64,000 nucleotides of DNA. It comes from Fundidesulfovibrio soli (GTDB taxonomy: Bacteria > Desulfobacterota > Desulfovibrionia > Desulfovibrionales > Desulfovibrionaceae). The translations under genes were made by a program, and so were the position numbers. The notes beneath the pieces are model-generated. The model was not told the DNA's origin and did not search any database. It saw nothing but the letters and a program-made list of their open reading frames with translations. This document shows positions 51,365-59,409 of this stretch, piece after piece. The stretch is from the NCBI RefSeq assembly GCF_022808695.1, contig NZ_JAKZKW010000003.1, forward strand, positions 1 through 64,000, given 5' to 3'. Numbering within the stretch: position 1 is the stretch's first letter; every line of letters begins with the position of its first letter.

Positions 51365-52639
51365 ATGAGCGACGCACACGATCCCGCCCGGACTGACATG
51401 CCCGCCTACGACTTCGTGGTGGCCAGGCAACCCATCTTCAACCGCAAGCTCGAGACCTTCGGATACGAGGTCCTCTTCAGGACCTGCGACGGCGACAGCT
51501 GCGCCCTGATCACCGATTACGACGAAGCCACCAACAGGATCATCGCCGACGGCTTCGCCCTGGCCTCCAAAGGGGTGAAGCAGGGCCTGAAGCTCACGGT
51601 CAACGTGGGGATGGACAACATCATCTCGCGCCACGTGCTGGCCTTGCCGCCGGGCAAGGTAATCCTGGAGGTGCCCTGCGCGGCCGAAGCGTCCCCCGAA
51701 TTCATCGCCGCCTGCAAGGACCTGCACGGCGCGGGCTACGTCTTCCTGCTGGACAACTTCACGCCCGAGGCCGCCGAGGGCAAGGCGGAGCTCCTGCGCC
51801 TGGCGAGCTTCATCAAGGTGCCCGTGGGCGAAAACCCGGGCCAGCAGGCGGCGCGCATCCGGGCGGGGCTGCAGGGCTGGAAGGGTAAGCTGGTCGCCTC
51901 CCGGCTGGAAACCTGGAAGGCGTTCGAGAGCTGCAAGTTCCTGGGGTTCGACTTCTTCCAGGGCTTCTTCTTCGCCCGCCCGCAGGAGCTCACCGGCAAG
52001 CGCCTCTCCACGCACAAGCTCACGCGGCTCAGGCTGCTCAAGGAACTGGCTGACGACACAGCCGACCTGGACGCCATCGTGCGCAACATCTCCACCGACG
52101 TGGCCCTGAGCGTGCGCCTGCTGCACTTCGTGAACACCGCGGCCTTCGCCATGACCCACCGGGTGGACACCCTCCACCGCGCGGCCTCCCTCGTGGGGAC
52201 CAACACCCTGAGAAAGTGGGCTCTGGCGGCCGTTCTCTCTGATATCGACCCCTCCGACCGGGGGCGCGAGCTGTGCTACCGCACCCTGCACCTGGCCAAC
52301 TTCCTGTCCCTGCTGGGCGGGCGCGTGCCGGGGGGGGGCCACAGCCCGGACAAGCTCTTCCTGCTCGGGCTATTGAGCAACGTGGACGCCTTCCTGGGCG
52401 AATCCATGCGCGACATCGTCGACGACATGCCCCTGAGCGAGGACCTCAAGCGGGCCCTGCTACGCGACGCGAGCGAGCCCCTGTCGCGCTTCACGGCCCT
52501 GGGCGACAGCGTGAGCCATGACGCCTGGGACTCGGCCCGGGCGCATCTCACCGGGCTGAACATCCCCCTTCCGGCGGCCGCGGACCTGTACATGCAGGCC
52601 GGGGAGGCCACCGGACAAGTGTATCAGCAGATGGCGTGA
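51365..52639 (+). CDS. HDOD-domain protein with degenerate EAL domain, paralogue 2
   Basis: 424 residues, same architecture as the protein at 48753. The EAL-like N-terminus is VARQPIFNRKLETFGYEVLFR, with TVNVGMDNI, VFLLDNFTPE and FDFFQGFFFARPQ, but no EAL or catalytic acids. The HDOD half contains RLLHFVNTAAFAMTHRVDTLHRAASLVG and a LHLANFLSLLG region. Probably a signal adaptor rather than an enzyme. RBS AAGGGAGAG. Followed by a diguanylate cyclase gene, which supports a role in c-di-GMP-linked behaviour such as motility or surface life. Confidence 0.9.
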   Translation: MSDAHDPARTDMPAYDFVVARQPIFNRKLETFGYEVLFRTCDGDSCALITDYDEATNRIIADGFALASKGVKQGLKLTVNVGMDNIISRHVLALPPGKVILEVPCAAEASPEFIAACKDLHGAGYVFLLDNFTPEAAEGKAELLRLASFIKVPVGENPGQQAARIRAGLQGWKGKLVASRLETWKAFESCKFLGFDFFQGFFFARPQELTGKRLSTHKLTRLRLLKELADDTADLDAIVRNISTDVALSVRLLHFVNTAAFAMTHRVDTLHRAASLVGTNTLRKWALAAVLSDIDPSDRGRELCYRTLHLANFLSLLGGRVPGGGHSPDKLFLLGLLSNVDAFLGESMRDIVDDMPLSEDLKRALLRDASEPLSRFTALGDSVSHDAWDSARAHLTGLNIPLPAAADLYMQAGEATGQVYQQMA

Positions 52640-52721
52640 CAGAACTGGGCCTCGTACTGTGAAAACGTCGTAACTCAGCTTAGTGCTTGAAGTTCTGCAT
52701 CGCATGAGACAGGGTGAAGCC

Positions 52722-54389
52722 ATGCGGACGACGACGGGCGACGGAGCATCCCTGCCTGAGACGCGAGACGCGTCATCCCCGGGAGCCGTTCAGGCGGGCC
52801 GGGCGCTCCGGTATGCTGTCCTCCTGCTTCTGATGTGCCTCCTGCCGACCTGCCTGTTCGCCGCGCAGGAGGCCAAACCGCAGGCCCGCATCGGCGTGCT
52901 GGCCAACCGCGGCAAGGATGCCTGCCTGGAGCAGTGGTCGCCTCTGGTGCGGAGCCTCTCCCGCGCCCTGCCAAGCGTGGCCTTCACGCTGGTCCCGCTG
53001 GACTTCGAAGAGGTGGACCGGGCCGCGGCCGAGGCCACGGTGGACTACATCCTTGCGAACCCCGCCATCTACGTGAACCTGGAGGTCCGTTACAGGGCCA
53101 TGCGCATCGCCACGCTGGTCAACCAGATGGGCGACCGGGTCACGGCGTCGTTCGGCGGGGTGATCTTCACGCAAGCCGGACGGGACGACATCAACACCCT
53201 GCAGGACATCCGGGGCAAGAGCTTCGCGGCCACCTCCGAGGGCTCCATGGGGGGCTGGCTGGTGGGCCTCTCCACGCTGAGCGCCCAGGGCGTGGATCCT
53301 CGCAAGGTCTGCCCGCAGCTGAGCTTCCCTGGAACCCACGACGCGGTGGTGCGGATGGTGCTCTCCGGCGGAGCGGACGTGGGCACCGTGCGCACCGACA
53401 CCCTGGAGCGCATGGCGCAGAAAGGCCAGCTGCGCCTTGAGGACGTGAAGATACTCCTTCCGCCCGGCTTTCAGCCAAACCCGGCCTTCCCCTTCCTGTA
53501 CTCCACGGAGCTGGTGCCGGAATGGCCCTTCTCCAGGCTGGCCCACACGCCGGAGGGGCAGGCAAAGGCGGTGGCCGCCGTGCTGCTGACGATGCCGCCC
53601 GGGACGTGCACGGACAACAGCGTGCAGTGGACCGTGCCCCTGGATTACGAGTCCATCCACCGCATCATGCGCGAGTTGCGGGTGTCGCCCTACGAGGACC
53701 ACGGGCGCATATCCCTCAGGGATTTCACCAGCCAGCACGGCCTGCTGGTGGCCGTGGTCGGCTCGTTGCTGCTGGCCCTGATCCTGGCGGCCCTGTATCT
53801 GGGGATGCTCAACTCCAGGCTGCAGGAGGCCATGGCCAATCTGCGCGAGGCCGAGGCGGAGCTGACGATCCGCGCGGACACGGACATGCTCACCGGCCTG
53901 TACAACCGCAGGCGCTTCTCGGAGATCGTCAATTCTGAGATTACCCGGGCCTTGCGCTACGAGCGGCCCCTGAGCCTGATCCTCATGGACATGGACCACT
54001 TCAAGCTGGTCAACGACACCTGGGGCCACCCCGTGGGCGACGAGGTGCTGCGCGAAGTGTCGGGGCGGGTGCGACGCTCGGCGCGCTCCAACGATTTCGT
54101 GGCCAGGCTGGGCGGGGAGGAGTTCGCGGTGCTGCTGCCCGAAACCACCCTGGAGGACGCCGTGGCCCTGGCGGAGCGCATCCGGCAGGCCGTCTCGTGC
54201 AGGCCCGCGCACATGGTGGGCGCCCAGGCGGTCAGTTGCACCCTGAGTCTGGGAGTCGCCGAGGTCTGCCCCTCGATCCAGGATTTCTCCTCGCTCTACA
54301 AGGCCGTGGACGAGGCGCTGTACCGGGCCAAGAAACAGGGCCGCAACAGGACGGCCGTGTCCTCCTACTGCGTGCGCAACCCGGCCTGA
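52722..54389 (+). CDS. Membrane diguanylate cyclase with PhnD-like periplasmic sensor
   Basis: About 555 residues. TM1 (about 28-48) is followed by a periplasmic phosphonate-binding-like (PhnD) domain (about 55-335, ARIGVLANRGKDACLEQWSPLV, then GKSFAATSEGSMGGWLV), TM2 (LLVAVVGSLLLALILAALYLGM) and a short coiled coil. The GGDEF domain has an active-site GGEEF and an upstream RxxD inhibitory site (RSNDFVARLGGEEF). It makes c-di-GMP from GTP, probably in response to a small ligand. ATG 52722 is favoured by AGGGTGAAG; earlier starts are possible. Confidence 0.92.
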   Translation: MRTTTGDGASLPETRDASSPGAVQAGRALRYAVLLLLMCLLPTCLFAAQEAKPQARIGVLANRGKDACLEQWSPLVRSLSRALPSVAFTLVPLDFEEVDRAAAEATVDYILANPAIYVNLEVRYRAMRIATLVNQMGDRVTASFGGVIFTQAGRDDINTLQDIRGKSFAATSEGSMGGWLVGLSTLSAQGVDPRKVCPQLSFPGTHDAVVRMVLSGGADVGTVRTDTLERMAQKGQLRLEDVKILLPPGFQPNPAFPFLYSTELVPEWPFSRLAHTPEGQAKAVAAVLLTMPPGTCTDNSVQWTVPLDYESIHRIMRELRVSPYEDHGRISLRDFTSQHGLLVAVVGSLLLALILAALYLGMLNSRLQEAMANLREAEAELTIRADTDMLTGLYNRRRFSEIVNSEITRALRYERPLSLILMDMDHFKLVNDTWGHPVGDEVLREVSGRVRRSARSNDFVARLGGEEFAVLLPETTLEDAVALAERIRQAVSCRPAHMVGAQAVSCTLSLGVAEVCPSIQDFSSLYKAVDEALYRAKKQGRNRTAVSSYCVRNPA

Positions 54390-54410
54390 CCGGCGTCCGC
54401 TCCAGAGCGG

Positions 54411-56009
54411 TCAGTTCATCTCCACTTCGCCCAGGAGCAGGTTGTTCTGCGGCGTCACGGCCCTTTCCAGGCGGACGTTTTTGCGGAAGGCCCAGGTGAG
54501 GGGCTCGTAATGCAGGGTGATGCAGGCGGCGTCGTCGTAGGCCAGGCGCTCGGCCCCGCGCAGTATCCGCCCTCTCTCAAGCGGGTCGCATTCCCTGGCG
54601 GCGGCCTCCACCATCTCGTCCAGGTCGGGGTTGCAGTACCCCGAGTTGGCGGAACCCACGTCCCCCTCCGGCTTGCGGCACATGAGCAGGAACTGGAAGC
54701 TGTTGGCCGAATCCTCCGTGTCGGGCCGCCAGCCGAGCATCTGCAGCCCGGCCCGGCGCTCCTGGAAGGCGGGCCAGTATTGGGCGAGGGGGATGGTTTC
54801 CAGGTCCACGCTCACGCCGATGCGGGCCAGCATAACGACCACGGCCTCCGCCACCAGCACGTCGTTGGTGTAACGGTTGCTGGGGGCGATCATTTTCACG
54901 CGCATGCCCCCCTCCAGACCTGCCTCGCGCATGAGCCTCCGGGCTTTTTCCGGGTCGTAGCGCGGAACGAGGTCGGGGTTGAAGCCGGACATGCCCCTGG
55001 CCGAGAGCTGGTGGGCGGGCACGGTGAGCTTGTTCATCACCTTGTCGGTTATGCCCGCGTTGTTGATGGCCGCGATGAAGGCCTGGCGCACCCTGCGGTC
55101 CTCGAATTCGGGGTTGGCGGCGGGGTTGAAGCCGATGGTTATCACGCGGGAGGACGCCATATAGGTCAACCCGACTTCGGGCGTCTTGCGCAGGCGCTCA
55201 GTCTCCTGCGGGGAGACCGGCGAGACGCAGTCCTGCAGGCCGGAGACCAGGGCGGCGCACCGCGCGGCGGCGTCGGGCATGGCGGTGATCACGACCTTGT
55301 CCACGTTGCCCCTGCTCCTGGCGTCCCAGTATTCCGGGTAGCGCTCCAGGGTCAGCCGCCGGTCGGGGTCGAAGCCGGAGACCATGAAGGGGCCGGTGCC
55401 GCAGGCTTTGGCGTGGGCGAACACGGGGTCGCCCCGGTAGATGGCGTCCTTGGGCTGTCCCTTGGCGTCCGTGCCCTGATAGTATTTGGAATCCATGGGG
55501 AAGATGTAGCAGAGCAGGTTGGCGGCCAGGGGCTCCGGGCGGGAGAAGTGGAAGTCCACCATGTGCTCGCCCACCGCCTCCACGCGCTCCAGGTTGGAGA
55601 ACAGCGCCTTCCAGGAAGGGGAGCCCTGGGCGCGGCGGATGGACCAGACCACGTCCTGCGCGGTCATGCGGTTGCCGGAGTGGAAGGTGACGGACTCGCG
55701 CAGGTACACCCGCAGGGTCTGCGGGTCCTGCAGCAGCCAGCGCTCCGCCAGCCTGGGTTCGAGCTTCATCTCGCCGTTCCAGCGCGCCAGGGGGTCGAAG
55801 ACCCAGTGGGCGTAGGTGGTCAGGTTGCCCGTGAGGGCGCTCATGTAGTCCAGGGTGAAGGGGATGGAGTCGAGGGCGAGCTTGAGCGTCCTGGAGTGCG
55901 CGGGGGAAGGGTCGAGCAGGGCCAGCCACAGGGCGGCGGCCAGGAGCAGGGCGGCCGGGCCGCGCGGAGCAGCCCCGGAGCCGGGCGAACCGGAGCCGGG
56001 GCGGATCAT
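54411..56009 (-). CDS. Orphan peptide/nickel-type ABC substrate-binding protein (family 5)
   Basis: 532 residues; N-terminal signal after a Gly/Ser/Pro-rich stretch (about 20-38, LLLAAALWLALLDPSPAHS). Family 5 features are clear: FDPLARWNGEMKLEPRLAERW, VTFHSGNRMTAQDVVWSIRR, GTGPFMVSGFDPDRRLTLERYPEYWD, ITIGFNPAANPEFEDRRVRQAF. No permease or ATPase genes follow, so it must use a transporter elsewhere or act otherwise. Its ATG overlaps the creA stop by one base (TGATG), coupling translation. A Cys-containing C-terminal part (LLMCRKPEG, GYCNPD) may be disulfide-linked. Confidence 0.9.
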   Translation of the reverse strand: MIRPGSGSPGSGAAPRGPAALLLAAALWLALLDPSPAHSRTLKLALDSIPFTLDYMSALTGNLTTYAHWVFDPLARWNGEMKLEPRLAERWLLQDPQTLRVYLRESVTFHSGNRMTAQDVVWSIRRAQGSPSWKALFSNLERVEAVGEHMVDFHFSRPEPLAANLLCYIFPMDSKYYQGTDAKGQPKDAIYRGDPVFAHAKACGTGPFMVSGFDPDRRLTLERYPEYWDARSRGNVDKVVITAMPDAAARCAALVSGLQDCVSPVSPQETERLRKTPEVGLTYMASSRVITIGFNPAANPEFEDRRVRQAFIAAINNAGITDKVMNKLTVPAHQLSARGMSGFNPDLVPRYDPEKARRLMREAGLEGGMRVKMIAPSNRYTNDVLVAEAVVVMLARIGVSVDLETIPLAQYWPAFQERRAGLQMLGWRPDTEDSANSFQFLLMCRKPEGDVGSANSGYCNPDLDEMVEAAARECDPLERGRILRGAERLAYDDAACITLHYEPLTWAFRKNVRLERAVTPQNNLLLGEVEMN

Positions 56010-56455
56010 CAGTGCACCACCACCGTCGAGAGGGCGTTCTTGGGCGACCCGGCGATGATCTTGCGGCTGATGGCCAGGTAGATCAGGGCCTTGCGCTTGG
56101 CGTCCCACATGCGGGTCACAGTGGTGTCTTTGAAGAGCACGGACGTGCCTTCCGAGAAGACCTTCCTGGTCTTGGGCAGCTTGTCGGGAATTGCCGCCGT
56201 GCCGGTCTGGCGGCAGTCTATCGAGAATTCGGAGGGGTCTTCGGCCACGCCCACCGCCCCGGAGATGCCGCCCGTGCGGGCCTGGCTCAGGTAGCAGGTC
56301 ACGCCGGGGATGTCCGGGTCCTCGAAGGCGTAGACGCAGACCTTGTGGTTGGCGCCCAGGAGCTTCCATTCCGTGGTCACGCAGTCGATCTCTTCGGCAA
56401 GGGCGGGTACGGCCAGCAGCACGGCGCAAAGCAGTGGCAGGATGCGAAGGAACAT
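56009..56455 (-). CDS. creA: CreA family periplasmic protein
   Basis: 148 residues: signal peptide (1-20, ending ALA), then the conserved CreA pattern with ITTEWKLLG-like IDCVTTEWKLLGANHKVCVYAFEDPDIPGVTCYLSQARTGG and C-terminal RKALIYLAISRKII. Four conserved cysteines. CreA proteins are widespread exported proteins without a proven role. Start at 56455 with AGGAG upstream; the longer frame is unsupported. It precedes and is translationally coupled to the peptide-binding protein gene, an uncommon association. Confidence 0.92.
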   Translation of the reverse strand: MFLRILPLLCAVLLAVPALAEEIDCVTTEWKLLGANHKVCVYAFEDPDIPGVTCYLSQARTGGISGAVGVAEDPSEFSIDCRQTGTAAIPDKLPKTRKVFSEGTSVLFKDTTVTRMWDAKRKALIYLAISRKIIAGSPKNALSTVVVH

Positions 56456-56677
56456 GTCAACGGCTCCTATTGGGTTGTGTCGCGCCGGAGTGAACCGGGC
56501 TGGCAAGTCTGTACACAAGCGAGCCCCCGCGGGCAAGGGCGGGCTGGACCGGCGCGCGCCCGCATGAGCGCCGGGGCGAACCCGGCGGTAGAATTTCCCT
56601 TGCCGTAAGACGGGGTTGCCAATAGTTTGATACCGGCTTGGCTGCCTTCAATCCGTTCAATCCCAGGGAACCGCACC

Positions 56678-59233
56678 ATGCCGGACGCACTCCCGAGCAC
56701 GATCTTCAAAAGACGCTCCATCACCACGGCCCTCGTGGTGCCTTTCGTCGCCCTGACCGCTCTGGCTGTGGCCCTGGCCGGTTGGTTGGCCGTGGTGGCC
56801 GGGCACAGCTCCGCTGAGGAAGTGGCCAGGCAGCTCGACGAAGAGGTCTCTGCGCGCATCGTCTCCAGAGCCCGGGAATTCCTGGGCGCGCCCCCCCTGA
56901 CCAACTGGATCGACGCCAACGCGCTGGAACTCGGCGGGCTGGACCTCGGCCGCGAGGAATCCTGGCAACCGTTCTTCGCCCGCCAGATGCGGGCCTTCCC
57001 CACCGCCATGTACAACTTCGTGGGCCTGCCGGACGGCGAGTTCTACGGCGCCAGGCGCGGCGAGCGCGGCGAGGTGCAGCTGGTGCATGCCGGGAAGTCC
57101 ACCGGCGGCAACTCCACCTATTACGCCCTGACCCCGGATGACAGGGCCGGGGAGGTGGTGGCCGTCTTCAAGAACTTCGACCCGCGCACCCGGCCCTGGT
57201 ACGCGGCGGCGGTGGAGGCGGGCAAACCGGTCTGGTCTCCGATCTACCGCCACTTCGTCATCAAGGACCTGGCGATCACCGCATCCCACCCGGTCTACGA
57301 CGCATCCGGCGCACTGCGGGGCGTGTTCGCCGTGGACTATGTGCTCTCCCAGATCAGCGACTATCTGCGCCAGATGCGCATTGGGACCAACGGCTGGGCC
57401 TTCTTCATGGACGAGCGGGGCCTGCTGGTGGCCACATCCATGGATACCCCCCTCTATGGCGACCAGGAGAGCGGCTACAAGCGCATCCCCGCGGAGGAGT
57501 CCGGCGACAGGTCCGTCCGGGCCGCGGCCATCGCCCTGAAACGGCATGCCGCTTCCGGCGGGGCGACGGAACCCGCGCTGTTCGCCTTCGAGCTGGACGG
57601 CGAGACCGTGATGGCCAGGTCCGTGCGTTTCACGGACGCGCTCGGGCTCGATTGGCGGTTGGTGGTGGGGGTGCCGAAATCCGACTTTCTGGCCTCCATC
57701 CAGGAGAACACGCATCGCACGGTGCTGCTCTGCCTGCTCTCCATCCTGGCGGCCAGCTTCGCTGGACTGATTACGGCGCGTTGGATCGTGCGCCCCATCG
57801 AGCAGATCCGGGCCTCGGCCGTCTCGTTGGCCAAGGGCCGCTTCAAGGCCCGCATTCCAGAGGGACGCCAGGACGAGCTGGGGGACCTGGCCCGCGTCTT
57901 CAACGACATGGCCCGGCAACTGCGGGAGTCCTTCGAAGCCCTGGAGTCCCGCAACGCGATCATCACCGGCCAGAACAAGGATCTGGAGCGCAAGGTGGCC
58001 GAGCGTACGGCGGAGCTTTCCCTGGCCAACGAGCGCCTCATCAGGGCCATCTCCCGGGCCGAGAGCGCCAGCCAGGCCAAGACCGAGTTCCTGGCCAACA
58101 TGAGCCACGAAATACGCACCCCCATGAACGCCGTGCTGGGCATGGCGGAACTGCTGCTGGCTTCGGACCTTTCGCCCGAGCAGCGCGAATACCTCGAAAC
58201 GCTCAACGTGGCGGCCAGGGCGCTGCTGGGGCTGCTCAACGACATCCTGGACCTCTCCAAGATCGAGGCCCGCAAGGTGGAGCTACGCCCCGCGCCCATG
58301 CGGATGCGCGACCTCCTGGACACGGTGGTGCGCACCTTGCGCCCCCTGGCCGAATCCAAGGGCCTCGAGCTCGCCAGCTCGATCGGCGAAGGCGTGCCCG
58401 AGGCCGTGCAGGCCGATGAGACCAAGCTGCGCCAGATCCTGCTCAATCTCGTGGGCAACGCGGTGAAGTTCACGGAGCAAGGCACCGTGTCGGTTTGCGT
58501 GCGCCTCGCCGAGGCCTGTCTGCCGGGCGAGCCCCATGGGGATCATGGCAAGGTCGTGCTCAGTTTCTCCGTGCGCGATACCGGCGTTGGCCTGCTGCCG
58601 CAGGACCAGGCCCGGGTTTTCGACTCCTTCACGCAGGCGGGGGGGACGACCAGCCGCCAGGGAGGCACCGGCCTGGGGCTGACCATCGCCAGGCGCCTGG
58701 TGGAAGCCATGGGCGGATATCTGACCCTGCATAGCACCCCGGGGGAGGGCAGCGAGTTCTTCTTCACCCTGGTGCTGCCGACATGCCTCCCCGGAGAGTG
58801 CGTCTGGACCCCGCCGGAGGCAGCGTCCTCCCGGCCGTCACGCCCGCTCAGGGTGCTCATGGCGGAAGACGACCGCATCAACCGCCTGGTGATCGTGAAG
58901 CTGCTGGAGATGGCCGGGCACTCGGTGCGCACGGCGGTCAACGGGCTCGAGGCCCTGGAACTGCTGGGGAAGGAGGCCTTCGACGTGGTCCTCCTGGATA
59001 TGCGTATGCCCGAGATGGGCGGGCTGGAGGCGGCCCGGCGCATACGGGCGGGCGGGGGAAACTGGGACCCTGGGCTGCCCCTGGTGGCGCTCACAGGCAA
59101 CGCCATGCCCGAGGAGCGTGAGGAAGCCCTACGTGAGGGCATGAACCAGTATCTGGTCAAGCCGGTGAGCCGGGTGGATCTTGAGCGGGCTATGGCCCGC
59201 GCCGTCAGCGAGGCCAGGTCCGCCGGGACGTGA
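56678..59233 (+). CDS. Cache-HAMP hybrid sensor histidine kinase with receiver domain
   Basis: 851 residues. TM1 (about 15-40), dCache-type periplasmic sensor (about 45-345, with PRTRPWYAAAVEAGKPVWSPIYR and FAVDYVLSQIS), TM2 (about 350-372) and HAMP. A coiled coil leads to HisKA with phospho-H477 (NMSHEIRTPMNAVLG), then HATPase (LVGNAVKFTEQG, DTGVGL, GGTGLGLTI). C-terminal receiver has D774 (LLDMRMPEMGG) and K in YLVKPVS. ATG 56678 has AGGGA 9 nt upstream. The ligand is probably a small carboxylate or amino acid, as for many Cache sensors. The phosphotransfer partner is not local. Confidence 0.94.
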   Translation: MPDALPSTIFKRRSITTALVVPFVALTALAVALAGWLAVVAGHSSAEEVARQLDEEVSARIVSRAREFLGAPPLTNWIDANALELGGLDLGREESWQPFFARQMRAFPTAMYNFVGLPDGEFYGARRGERGEVQLVHAGKSTGGNSTYYALTPDDRAGEVVAVFKNFDPRTRPWYAAAVEAGKPVWSPIYRHFVIKDLAITASHPVYDASGALRGVFAVDYVLSQISDYLRQMRIGTNGWAFFMDERGLLVATSMDTPLYGDQESGYKRIPAEESGDRSVRAAAIALKRHAASGGATEPALFAFELDGETVMARSVRFTDALGLDWRLVVGVPKSDFLASIQENTHRTVLLCLLSILAASFAGLITARWIVRPIEQIRASAVSLAKGRFKARIPEGRQDELGDLARVFNDMARQLRESFEALESRNAIITGQNKDLERKVAERTAELSLANERLIRAISRAESASQAKTEFLANMSHEIRTPMNAVLGMAELLLASDLSPEQREYLETLNVAARALLGLLNDILDLSKIEARKVELRPAPMRMRDLLDTVVRTLRPLAESKGLELASSIGEGVPEAVQADETKLRQILLNLVGNAVKFTEQGTVSVCVRLAEACLPGEPHGDHGKVVLSFSVRDTGVGLLPQDQARVFDSFTQAGGTTSRQGGTGLGLTIARRLVEAMGGYLTLHSTPGEGSEFFFTLVLPTCLPGECVWTPPEAASSRPSRPLRVLMAEDDRINRLVIVKLLEMAGHSVRTAVNGLEALELLGKEAFDVVLLDMRMPEMGGLEAARRIRAGGGNWDPGLPLVALTGNAMPEEREEALREGMNQYLVKPVSRVDLERAMARAVSEARSAGT

Positions 59234-59285
59234 TCCCGTCGGCTGGGCTTGCGCCCCGGCAGTTCGTTGAAACACGCCGATTCTT

Positions 59286-59409
59286 GCAGCCTGCTCAAAA
59301 AACTCGCTGGCAAGGCGCAAGAAAAAGTCAAGGCCGAAGCGTAGTTGGCTACGTGAGGGTTTGACTTTTTTGCAGCAACGCAGCCAGCGAGGATGTTTCA
59401 GCAGGCTGC
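59286..59409. repeat. Long three-tiered palindromic element, copy B
   Basis: Nested stems: GCAGCCTGCT/AGCAGGCTGC (59286-59295 with 59400-59409), CTCGCTGGC/GCCAGCGAG (59303-59311 with 59383-59391), AAAAAGTCAA/TTGACTTTTT (59322-59331 with 59361-59370) and CGTAG/CTACG (59340-59344 with 59349-59353). It lies between convergent genes and touches the stop codon of the GGDEF-EAL gene. The same conserved blocks as copy A occur in reverse complement (TACGTGAGGGT, CCGAAGCGTA, GGCAAGGCGC, GCAACGC). It may also serve as a transcription stop for both genes. Confidence 0.85.
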
